This document shows positions 1-6,484 of a stretch of DNA of 11,385 bases, one piece after another. Every line of letters begins with the position of its first letter. Positions within the stretch are counted from its first letter, which is position 1. Source of the DNA: CAZDML01 sp964506645 (GTDB taxonomy: Bacteria; Elusimicrobiota; Elusimicrobia; 2-01-FULL-59-12). The notes under the pieces are model-generated. The model was given only the letters and a program-made list of their open reading frames with translations, was not told the DNA's origin and made no database searches. The stretch spans positions 1-11,385 of the forward strand of contig CAZDML010000064.1 of the NCBI GenBank assembly GCA_964506645.1. The letters are read 5' to 3'. The position numbers and the translations under genes are program-made.

Positions 1-1470
1 CAGAGGATCCTCCCGCCGCACGAAGCGCAGCCCCGCCCGCTTCGCGCCGGGGCCTACCACGGGGTAGTCGGCGACTTCGGCCTTGGCCAGGATACCGCTG
101 GGGCGCAGGGCCAGGAGCACCATCGCCGTATCGTCAATATCCGGATAAAACGCGTTGTCGTATTCGAAGGCCCATCCCCCGATGGGACCGGTGGTGTTTT
201 TTACGCGCCAATCGCCAGGGATTTTAATTTCGCGATCGATCAGCCAGCGCGTCGCATTCACAAGGCTCGGGTGATCGGAGCGAATGCCCGATTCTGCCAG
301 TGCCAACATCGAAATAGCCGTATCCCACACCGGGGATACACACGGTTGCAATTCCAGACCGCCATCGCCACGGTCGATGTAGAAATTTTCCAGCTCTTTG
401 AGGTTGTGTTGAACGATTGGATGATCATCGCTGTAGCCCAGCACCTTGAGCGCCAAAATGGTGTTAAGCATCGCCGGGAAGATGGCCGCCAACCCGCCGC
501 TTTTTTCGTTATGTTCGACGATCCAGCGCTCGGCCATACGCAGCGCCCAATTTCGCAGAAACGCCGGGCCTTTCCCTTCCATATCTTTAATGAGCGCGTC
601 CATTTCCACAAACACGTTACGCCAGGAGAAAAACCCATCTGTTTCCCCAGGTTTACGCGCAAGGGCGTCGCCTACCGGGACCCAGCGCGGGGTGCCTTCA
701 GGGAAGAGCTCATCGATTGTGGCGTTCTCAGGTAGCGTCTTTAGCGGACGCTTCGCCCAGAGAATGGACAGCGGAATAACAATGCCTCGCGTCCAAGACG
801 ACATTTCGTAAATATTGAAGTAGAACCATTTCGGGAAAAACATCAGTTCAGGCGGAATCGACGGCACACCCCCCCAATCGTACTGACCAAAAAGTGCGAG
901 ATAGAATTTGCTGTAGGAATTTATTTTGTGGATGCCGCCCAATGCGAACAGGCATTCGCGCGCTTTGACGAGCCGCTCATCCTCAGCCGTGTAGCCTGCG
1001 AGTTTGAGTGCCCAATAGGCTTTAAAGGTGGCCGAGATTTCGCTCGGGCCGTTACGGTAAATGGGCCAGCCGCCATCGGCGTTCTGATTCTTGAGCATGT
1101 ACGTCGCCATGCGTTGGATCTTCTCTTTCACCGGCGGGCGCGTGTGCCAGCCAAGAAAAACGTAGAGCATGATCATGTCGCATTCGAGCGTGGTGTCTGC
1201 ACGGAGGTCAGCCACCCAATGGCCATCGGGACGCTGTTTCTGAAGCAGCCATCGCTGCGCGTCTTCAATGGTGTCTTTGACTGCCACGCCCAAGGGTAAT
1301 TCGTTGGAATGAGGACCGGTGGGCTCCAGCGCCGGGAAAATCTGATCCCAGTGACGGGGTTTTTTGAAGAGACGGCGGCGGGAGAGTCCAGGGACAAACC
1401 GAGCCGCATTGCGCTCGATCAAATCGCCGTTTACGTAGGAAATAATTTCAGAGACAACTTTCTTAACCAT
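1..1470 (-). CDS. shc: Squalene-hopene cyclase, 3'-truncated by the window edge
   Basis: Cyclises squalene to hopene/hopanol, the committed step of hopanoid synthesis, as a monotopic membrane enzyme. The frame is open from ATG at 1470 to base 1, giving 490 residues of a family usually about 630-720 long, so the C-terminal part is missing. Visible marks: QW repeats at residues about 79-85 (Q..PDGHW) and 129-135 (Q..ADGGW), a family-typical block FPKWFYFNIYEMSSW (212-226), and the catalytic DxDD motif as DIDD at 444-447 followed by TAM. The start lies 11 bp after the hpnH stop; no clear Shine-Dalgarno is seen, so translation may be coupled to hpnH. The last ~40 codons (bases 1-120) are much richer in GC than the rest, and the peptide after DIDDTAMVLLAL does not resemble the family as I remember it; a misjoin or mosaic is possible there. 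Confidence 0.95.
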   Translation of the reverse strand, partial: MVKKVVSEIISYVNGDLIERNAARFVPGLSRRRLFKKPRHWDQIFPALEPTGPHSNELPLGVAVKDTIEDAQRWLLQKQRPDGHWVADLRADTTLECDMIMLYVFLGWHTRPPVKEKIQRMATYMLKNQNADGGWPIYRNGPSEISATFKAYWALKLAGYTAEDERLVKARECLFALGGIHKINSYSKFYLALFGQYDWGGVPSIPPELMFFPKWFYFNIYEMSSWTRGIVIPLSILWAKRPLKTLPENATIDELFPEGTPRWVPVGDALARKPGETDGFFSWRNVFVEMDALIKDMEGKGPAFLRNWALRMAERWIVEHNEKSGGLAAIFPAMLNTILALKVLGYSDDHPIVQHNLKELENFYIDRGDGGLELQPCVSPVWDTAISMLALAESGIRSDHPSLVNATRWLIDREIKIPGDWRVKNTTGPIGGWAFEYDNAFYPDIDDTAMVLLALRPSGILAKAEVADYPVVGPGAKRAGLRFVRREDPL

Positions 1471-1481
1471 AGGACGCCGGG

Positions 1482-2684
1482 TTAGTGAGAAGCCGTTCCT
1501 GCCAGTTCTTTGTCTTTCGATCCGGACTTCGAGTGGCAACTGCCGCCTTCACCGCAGCCGCAGCCAGAACCGTTATTAAGGACCGGCAGGGAGGTGGTGG
1601 GAGAAGGAGTGTGTGTCTCTGACGACGGACGTTTGGAACCGGTGCGTTTGCTCAGGCCCGTGGCATCCAAAAGCGACTTCCACATATTCTTGGCATTCGC
1701 TGTAGAGTCGAGCACGGCAGAGGGTTCGTATCCACAATGGACCATACAGTCCGAGCAGCGGGGATCGCGGCCGCGGCCGTAAGAATCCCAATCGGTGGTT
1801 TCCATCAGCTCTTTAAAGCTTTTGGCATATCCGTCAGATAATAGGTAACAAGGCCGCTGCCAGCCAAACACGTTGCGGCAGGGACTGCCCCACGGCGTAC
1901 ATTGATAATCTTTTTCTCCCGTTAAGAAGTCCAAGAAGAACGGAGACTGGTTGAACTGCCATCGCTTCTGCCGTTCAGCCGAGACTTTATCTGTCGACGG
2001 ACGCAGGATTTCCTGGAAGAGCTGGCGCGATTTTTCAATACGAAGGAAGTGCTCCTGGTCAGGTGCTTTCTGGTACGCATAACCGGGGGACACCATGATA
2101 CCGTCGGTTTTCAGATCGTTCATCAGGAAGTCGAAGAATTCATGGAATTCGTTCGGATCTTCACCGTCAAACACGGTCGTGTTTGTCGTCACGCGGAAGC
2201 CCTTGGCTTTGGCCGCGCGAATCGCGCTAACCGCGGCTTTGAACACGCCTTCACGGCAGACCATGCGGTCATGGGTTTTTTCCAAACCATCGAGGTGGAT
2301 ACTGAACGTCAGATAGGGAGAGGGGGTGAACTCATGCAGGCGTCGTTCCAATAGGATGGCGTTGCTGCACAGATAGATGAATTTCTTACGCTTTACGAGT
2401 TCCGCAACAATTTGTGGAATTTCGGGGTGCATCAAGGGTTCGCCGCCCGGAATGGACACCACCGGAACGCCACTTTCTTCCACCGCATCAATACATTCCT
2501 GAACGGATAGACGCTTTTTAAGGGTTTCTTCGGGGTATTGGATCTTGCCGCAACCGGCGCATTCCAAGTTACAGCGGAATAACGGTTCAAGCATTAAAAC
2601 CAAGGGGAATCGTTTGGTACCCAGGATGCGATGTTTCATCACATAGGCACCCACTTTCACGCTCTGCAGAACAGATAAAGCCAT
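1482..2684 (-). CDS. hpnH: HpnH-type radical SAM protein (adenosylhopane synthase)
   Basis: HpnH joins the 5'-deoxyadenosyl group of SAM to the hopene side chain, giving adenosylhopane, precursor of C35 hopanoids. The 400-aa protein has the radical SAM cluster motif CxxxCxxC at C38, C42 and C45, a GGEP motif at residues 80-83, and a C-terminal DUF3463-like region with conserved-looking cysteines (C262, C269, C279, C310, C313, C317; CSDCMVHCGYEPSA at 310-323). The ATG at 2684 is supported by an AAAGGAG ribosome site. It leads directly into shc, which supports the hopanoid role. Odd point: after about residue 345 there is a low-complexity Ser/Thr/Pro linker and a Gly/Cys tail (C375, C377, C383, H384) that I do not associate with the family. 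Function is assigned by family resemblance and neighbour, both strong. Confidence 0.93.
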   Translation of the reverse strand: MALSVLQSVKVGAYVMKHRILGTKRFPLVLMLEPLFRCNLECAGCGKIQYPEETLKKRLSVQECIDAVEESGVPVVSIPGGEPLMHPEIPQIVAELVKRKKFIYLCSNAILLERRLHEFTPSPYLTFSIHLDGLEKTHDRMVCREGVFKAAVSAIRAAKAKGFRVTTNTTVFDGEDPNEFHEFFDFLMNDLKTDGIMVSPGYAYQKAPDQEHFLRIEKSRQLFQEILRPSTDKVSAERQKRWQFNQSPFFLDFLTGEKDYQCTPWGSPCRNVFGWQRPCYLLSDGYAKSFKELMETTDWDSYGRGRDPRCSDCMVHCGYEPSAVLDSTANAKNMWKSLLDATGLSKRTGSKRPSSETHTPSPTTSLPVLNNGSGCGCGEGGSCHSKSGSKDKELAGTASH

Positions 2685-2691
2685 AGTCGAA

Positions 2692-2698
2692 CTCCTTT
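2692..2698 (-). promoter_or_regulatory. Ribosome binding site of hpnH
   Basis: Minus-strand AAAGGAG lies 7 nt before the ATG at 2684 and fixes the hpnH start. It sits about 8 nt downstream of the U-rich run that follows the leader hairpin. Confidence 0.8.
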
Positions 2699-2705
2699 AT
2701 TGGGT

Positions 2706-2751
2706 AACAAAAAATAAACCGCTCGAACTCAAACAGAGGGTCAAGCGGTTT
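2706..2751 (-). terminator. Terminator-like hairpin in the hpnH leader
   Basis: On the minus strand AAACCGCTTGA (2751-2741) pairs with TCGAGCGGTTT (2726-2716): 11 bp with one G-T wobble and a 14-nt loop, followed directly by ATTTTTTGTT. This is the shape of a Rho-independent terminator. It could end the sigma/139-aa transcript (stop codon at 2830), but it also lies downstream of the best hpnH promoter and upstream of the hpnH ribosome site, so it may act as an attenuator. Confidence 0.7.
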
Positions 2752-2767
2752 TTCAAAACGTGCGGAT

Positions 2768-2797
2768 ATAATAGCAAGCCAAAAGGTCGAATGTCAA
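2768..2797 (-). promoter_or_regulatory. Candidate sigma-70 promoter for hpnH-shc
   Basis: Minus-strand TTGACA (2797-2792) and TATTAT (2773-2768) are separated by 18 nt, close to the sigma-70 consensus. Transcription would start near 2761, giving a leader of roughly 75 nt that contains the terminator-like hairpin. It lies in the non-coding gap between the 139-aa gene and hpnH. Confidence 0.6.
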
Positions 2798-2829
2798 TAT
2801 ACGAAACGTATTGTTAACTAGATATGTTT

Positions 2830-3249
2830 TTAGCGAAGTGACACTACTATAGAGGCAAGGCAATCGTGGTTGTCTAAAATAAGGATCCCCCCCACCGCCC
2901 GTTCGCGATACGCCGCCCCTTCCAAAAGACCCAACCGGAGGCGATTTGAGACCGATTCGTAGACGACCTGCATTGGAGGACGCGATGTCTTCGCTTGCTC
3001 CTTCAGCCGGTCCAATGCGCTGGCACTCAGAGCGGACTTCAAGGAGTCGGTCTGGATCCACATCATTTCACCAAACTGGCTGAGTCCAATGCGCAGTGGG
3101 GCCGGAAGCGAATGGGTTTCCCCTTCAAGCATGGCGTTAAATTCAATCAAGAAGAGACTGGCATGCCGCACAACTTTGGGATAGTCCTGGGAAACATCCA
3201 AGGCAGTCCCGGGGCTGGAGGACAACCGCTGAAGAACGGAGGGGTGCAT
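2830..3249 (-). CDS. Hypothetical protein, 139 aa, downstream of sigma factor
   Basis: I do not recognise this family. The protein is 139 residues, with no signal peptide or membrane segment. It looks mainly helical in the first 90 residues and ends in a hydrophobic, strand-like stretch (GGILILDNHDCLASIVVSLR). It begins 7 bp after the stop of the sigma-factor gene and is followed by the terminator-like hairpin, so the two probably share a transcript. No clear ribosome site precedes ATG 3249, consistent with translation coupled to the sigma gene. A partner or modulator of the sigma factor is conceivable from position only; nothing in the sequence shows it. Confidence 0.6.
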   Translation of the reverse strand: MHPSVLQRLSSSPGTALDVSQDYPKVVRHASLFLIEFNAMLEGETHSLPAPLRIGLSQFGEMMWIQTDSLKSALSASALDRLKEQAKTSRPPMQVVYESVSNRLRLGLLEGAAYRERAVGGILILDNHDCLASIVVSLR

Positions 3250-3256
3250 GGAGTGA

Positions 3257-4066
3257 TTATACTGTACCGGGATGAAGTTCGGGGTAAGCCCGAAGCGCTT
3301 GCTTTAAGCGATCGAGCCCTCGGCGCTGAAGCTGGCGCACCCGCTCGCTGCTGATCCCCATCTCACGTGCAAGATGCGCATACGGAACTTCTTCCGTCCG
3401 AATACCGTAATGCTTCTGCACAATAAAACTTTCGCGCGTCGGCAGCGATTGCACGAGCTCCTGCACTACGCGCCCAAGCTGATCCTGAACGACCGTTTGT
3501 TCGGTCCTGTCCCAATCCCCCATCCAAAGATGCCTAGAACGTGGCCCCTCCTCTCCATGCTCCTGCGCAGACGCATCGAGAGAATAAAACACCTGATCGG
3601 CCAAGGAAAGCCGCTGTTGGTCTAGAAAGCGATGTCGTTCGCCTACAGGACGCATCCCGCGCATTTTCTGCTTCCAGCGCGTTAATTCCTGCTGAAGATA
3701 CACGGGTAATTTAACGGTACGGCCTCGGTTCTGAATTTCCCGGCGAATGGCGTGGGCAATCCAATACGTCGCATATAAAGAAAAAGACACCGGGCGGCCG
3801 CTGCATTGGCGCGACGCGTCAAATCGCTCGATCGCACGCAAGATCCCTAAGCTGCCCTGCTGCATGAGATCCCCCCACTCGCAAAATCCATCCGAACGAT
3901 AAAATCGCTTTGCGATATACGAGATCAGACGCAAATGACCACGCCAAATCCGATCCCGCGCCTCCGTATCGCCTTCCCGCGCACGGGCACACAGATGAAG
4001 CACCTCGTTATCAGACAGCGGCTCGGTGGCATCGACAGTGGAGAAGAAGTCTTTGAGACAGTTCAT
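3257..4066 (-). CDS. RNA polymerase sigma factor, sigma-70 family (alternative, not ECF)
   Basis: This 269-aa sigma factor directs RNA polymerase to a subset of promoters. An N-terminal region 1.2-like segment (LSDNEVLHLCARAREGD, 17-33) is followed by region 2 at about 43-123: HLRLISYIAKRF, then GDLMQQGSLGILRAIERFD (65-83), then YATYWIAHAIRREI (98-111). Region 4 lies at about 208-258, with a helix-turn-helix SSERVRQLQRRGLDRL. The segment between them (125-200) is weakly conserved and carries SLDAS at 162-166. Length and the presence of region 1.2 place it with RpoS/RpoH/group 2-3 type factors rather than ECF; I cannot say which regulon. Start ATG 4066 has a strong AGGAGG site. Direct repeats lie in the upstream gap, and an unknown 139-aa protein follows. 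Region 2 has a small insertion (SRQCSGRPVS, 85-94) before the promoter-melting segment. Confidence 0.9.
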   Translation of the reverse strand: MNCLKDFFSTVDATEPLSDNEVLHLCARAREGDTEARDRIWRGHLRLISYIAKRFYRSDGFCEWGDLMQQGSLGILRAIERFDASRQCSGRPVSFSLYATYWIAHAIRREIQNRGRTVKLPVYLQQELTRWKQKMRGMRPVGERHRFLDQQRLSLADQVFYSLDASAQEHGEEGPRSRHLWMGDWDRTEQTVVQDQLGRVVQELVQSLPTRESFIVQKHYGIRTEEVPYAHLAREMGISSERVRQLQRRGLDRLKQALRAYPELHPGTV

Positions 4067-4074
4067 GGCATAGT

Positions 4075-4080
4075 CCTCCT
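4075..4080 (-). promoter_or_regulatory. Ribosome binding site of the sigma-factor gene
   Basis: Minus-strand AGGAGG lies 8 nt before ATG 4066 and is one of the strongest ribosome sites in the window. A two-codon reading frame (ATG CCA TGA) lies between it and the start, its stop overlapping the sigma ATG. Confidence 0.75.
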
Positions 4081-4131
4081 GGAAGAAAGCGACATCCCCA
4101 GTTTACGCGCGAGGGCTGAACAGCGCCTGAA

Positions 4132-4176
4132 TGTCAAATGAATGTTTTGTCAGGAAATAACGAATGTGTCAGGAAA
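4132..4176. repeat. Direct repeats upstream of the sigma gene, possible operator
   Basis: TGTCAGGAAA occurs twice exactly on the plus strand (4148-4157 and 4167-4176, 19 bp apart), and a further TGTCAA is at 4132-4137. Read on the minus strand this is TTTCCTGACA twice, then TTGACA. The repeats lie in the 123-bp gap between the response-regulator stop and the sigma-gene start. OmpR-family regulators often bind direct repeats, and one is encoded next door, so a link is plausible but unproven. I found no good -10 element at standard spacing from the TTGACA. Confidence 0.5.
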
Positions 4177-4189
4177 CGACGGAGGGGGG

Positions 4190-4873
4190 TTAGGAATTAA
4201 AGCGGTAGCCGGAGCCGCGGACCGTTTCAATCGGATCGGTCCTCCCGGACTGATGCAATTTGTCACGTAAACGCTTCACATGCACTTCAACGACATTGGA
4301 TTCGGGATCGAAATCGACATTCCAGACCTGTTGCAAAAGCGCCAACTGAGATACCACGCGCCCGGGATGCCGCATGAAATGTTCCAACAGCTCAAATTCC
4401 TTTTTCGTCAGTTCAATCGGTTTTCCATGACGCTCCACTTGGCGCTTCACCAGGTCCAATCGAATGCCGCCACCTTTAAATTCGGTGATCGGAGCTCGGA
4501 CAGAGGTCCGGCTGCTCACCCGGCGTTCTACCGCACGCATTCGGGCCGCGACCTCTGTCAGGAGAAATGGTTTCACGATATAGTCATCAGCACCACCATC
4601 CAGGCCCATCAGCTTGTCGTGCTCCTGCCCCTGGCTGGTCACCATGAGAATACCGGCCGCATGACCTTCGGTGCGTAAAGTGCGTAGAAGCGTAAAACCG
4701 TCCATCTCCGGCATCATGGCATCGAGCAAAATAAGATCGTAAGCTGCAGCCCGCGCCATGGAGAGACCTTCTTTGCCGTTTTTGGCGCTGTCGACTGTGA
4801 AGCCCTCTTTGGCCAAGCCTTGCTTAAGAAGGGAGTTGAGCGTGGGGTCGTCTTCAACGATAAGAACCTTCAT
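4190..4873 (-). CDS. Response regulator, OmpR/PhoB family
   Basis: A two-domain transcription regulator of 227 aa. The receiver domain (1-118) has the acidic pair D8/D9, phospho-acceptor D51 (in LLDAMMPEMDG), T79 and K101 (in VKPF), so all the usual phosphorylation residues are present. A winged-helix DNA-binding domain occupies about 130-227, ending in the family-typical DPIETVRGSGYRF. The start codon overlaps the DUF47 stop by 4 bp (ATGA), so it is translated with the phosphate-transport genes. No histidine kinase is encoded in the window; the kinase must lie elsewhere or the regulator is an orphan. A PhoB-like role in phosphate control is an attractive guess from context, not shown by sequence. 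Confidence 0.93.
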   Translation of the reverse strand: MKVLIVEDDPTLNSLLKQGLAKEGFTVDSAKNGKEGLSMARAAAYDLILLDAMMPEMDGFTLLRTLRTEGHAAGILMVTSQGQEHDKLMGLDGGADDYIVKPFLLTEVAARMRAVERRVSSRTSVRAPITEFKGGGIRLDLVKRQVERHGKPIELTKKEFELLEHFMRHPGRVVSQLALLQQVWNVDFDPESNVVEVHVKRLRDKLHQSGRTDPIETVRGSGYRFNS

Positions 4874-5469
4874 GTATTCTTAACCAGGATATCGCTTAAG
4901 ATGTCAGCAGCTTCATCCCCGCGATCGGCCGCATTATTGAGATGGCGATAGATCTCACGCATTTTTAAGATCGTAGTAACATCGGGATTTTTAAACAACT
5001 CCACCAGGGCTTCCCGGTAAAGGTGTTCCATGAGATTTTCGGATTTTTTAATACGGATGATATGGTCTTCCATGCGAGAACCCAAATAGGGAAGTCCTTC
5101 GACGGCCTTAGTCAGGTGCTGGGCGCCCTGATAGAGTGCATCGGCCATTTTTTTTAGGTGTTCGTTCGTCTGCACTTGAAAGAGCCCCATTTCCTCAACG
5201 GTCGACTTGGCGTAATCGACCATATCATCAATGGCGCGCGACAGAGCGAATATATCTTCGCGGTCAAACGGTGTCACGAACGTTTTATTGAGTGCCATGA
5301 TCAGTGCCCGACGTGCGTCATCGGCCTGTTCTTCTACCGTGGATACTTTACGGCCCAGATCGGCTGTAGGCGTTTGTACAAACTCACCCAACAAACGAAG
5401 ACCTTCCTCGCTCATGCGCGCCTGATCGAGTAACATCTGATAAAAGTCGAATCGTTTATGAAACCACAT
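4870..5469 (-). CDS. DUF47 / PhoU-like protein, partner of PiT transporter
   Basis: Members of this all-helical family are usually encoded beside PiT phosphate transporters and are thought to regulate them, as PhoU does for Pst. The protein has 199 residues and PhoU-like metal-binding motifs: EEQADDARR near 45-53, a helix with LSRAIDDMVDYA near 75-86, and REIYRHLNNAADRGDEAADIL close to the C-terminus. I choose ATG 5469 because GAGG lies 6 nt before it; an ATG four codons further upstream (5481) has no ribosome site. The gene overlaps the transporter stop by 14 bp and the response-regulator start by 4 bp. Cytoplasmic, no membrane segment. Confidence 0.9.
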   Translation of the reverse strand: MWFHKRFDFYQMLLDQARMSEEGLRLLGEFVQTPTADLGRKVSTVEEQADDARRALIMALNKTFVTPFDREDIFALSRAIDDMVDYAKSTVEEMGLFQVQTNEHLKKMADALYQGAQHLTKAVEGLPYLGSRMEDHIIRIKKSENLMEHLYREALVELFKNPDVTTILKMREIYRHLNNAADRGDEAADILSDILVKNT

Positions 5470-6484
5470 AGCGCACCTCATATATCAGCCGGATCACGCC
5501 TGCCGATAACAACGCCGCTGCTGGGATAGTAATGAGCCAAGCGATCACGATATCCTGCGCCACACTCCAGCGCACGCCACGCAAATGGGTCGCCGCACCC
5601 GCACCCATCACCGTGGTCGACGCCACCTGCGTCGTCGACATCGGATACCCCCACCAGGAACTCATGCCCATCAGCACCATGGCTGAGAGCTGTGCACAAA
5701 AACTTTCCAACGACTGCACGCGACACAAACGATGCCCCACCGTACTGATAATCCGGCGCGATCCAAAGACCATACCAAAGGCCATCGAGAGACCCACCAG
5801 CAGTGCTACGGCATACATCGCTCCTTTCGATATGGCGGTGCTCCCGTGCAATGCAGCCAGGGCCAGCCAGATCATCCCAATCGATTTTTGTCCGTCATTA
5901 CTCCCATGCACCATCGACAACCCCGACAACGCCAAAATCTGTAGCGTTCGAAAAGCACCTCCGGCCGCGGGAGTAATAAATTGGCCGAGCCACTGCGTCG
6001 CTAGCGAAAGCAGATAACTCGCCGCCGCACCCGCGAGCGGGACCACCGCTAAAAGAAGAAAGATACGCACAATCATCGACCAATGCACACCCCACAACCC
6101 GCCGGCCGCCAAGGACGCCCCCAACAAACCACCGATGAGGGCATGGCTGGAAGAACTGGGCAGCGCCAACCTCCACATTCCCACATTCCAAAGCAAGGCA
6201 CCAAAGAGAGCGGCCGTAAGAACAGCCAAAATATCAAACGTCCCTGCTGCTTCCGGAATCACCAACACGCGATAGGCCATGGTATGGCTGACCGCCTGGC
6301 CCAACAATAGAACTCCGAGCACCTCACATACCGCGACCAGAATCAGCGCCGCGGGGGCCTCCATGACACGTGTCAAAATGACCGTCGATGCCAGGCTGGC
6401 GCCTCCTAAAAATCCGTTGGTCAGAGCAAATGCGGCGGCCATCCCAAGGACAACAGCAAAAAGAATCAAACTGGAGGGGCTCAT
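5456..6484 (-). CDS. PiT-family inorganic phosphate transporter with altered signature residues
   Basis: Integral membrane protein of 342 aa, about ten hydrophobic segments, with the PiT inverted-repeat design. Family marks: LPSSSSHALIGG (108-119), HGSNDGQKSIG (193-203, the second signature) and PMSTTQV (281-287). The family moves phosphate with Na+ or H+. Two departures stand out. The first signature, normally like NGFhDAAN, reads NGFLGGAS (23-30), so its Asp and Asn are gone. The second-half segment that usually has a conserved Glu reads FCAQLSA, giving Gln at 265; the first-half Glu equivalent seems kept (E54). ATG 6484 is chosen because it overlaps the upstream cyclase stop (ATGA) and the protein then begins directly with a membrane segment; an ATG 11 codons earlier lies inside the cyclase gene. 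The ion coupling or substrate may differ from typical PiT proteins. Confidence 0.88.
   Translation of the reverse strand: MSPSSLILFAVVLGMAAAFALTNGFLGGASLASTVILTRVMEAPAALILVAVCEVLGVLLLGQAVSHTMAYRVLVIPEAAGTFDILAVLTAALFGALLWNVGMWRLALPSSSSHALIGGLLGASLAAGGLWGVHWSMIVRIFLLLAVVPLAGAAASYLLSLATQWLGQFITPAAGGAFRTLQILALSGLSMVHGSNDGQKSIGMIWLALAALHGSTAISKGAMYAVALLVGLSMAFGMVFGSRRIISTVGHRLCRVQSLESFCAQLSAMVLMGMSSWWGYPMSTTQVASTTVMGAGAATHLRGVRWSVAQDIVIAWLITIPAAALLSAGVIRLIYEVRYVVS

Noticed and set aside
5..10. GGATCC at the left edge as a cloning junction
   Set aside because: The site occurs elsewhere in the window too (for example near 3053), so it is no evidence of a vector or library join by itself.
271..735. 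Plus-strand open frame of 154 codons opposite shc
   Set aside because: The minus strand here encodes family-typical squalene-hopene cyclase sequence; the plus frame has no coding features.
2753..3061. Minus-strand 102-codon frame overlapping the 139-aa gene in another frame
   Set aside because: It runs through the promoter region and has low-complexity Gly/Arg sequence; the 139-aa frame fits the operon spacing better.
3250..3265. TATAAT hexamer just before the 139-aa gene (minus strand)
   Set aside because: It overlaps the sigma-gene stop, lies within 6 nt of the start codon and has no -35; most likely chance.
4064..4071. Two-codon upstream frame (ATG CCA TGA) ahead of the sigma gene
   Set aside because: Its ATG is only 3 nt from the AGGAGG site, too close for normal initiation; probably incidental.
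4132..4176. A classical Pho box for PhoB
   Set aside because: TGTCA cores are present but spaced 16 and 19 bp apart, not at the 11-bp period of Pho boxes, and they face the sigma gene rather than a phosphate gene. Kept only as an undefined repeat.
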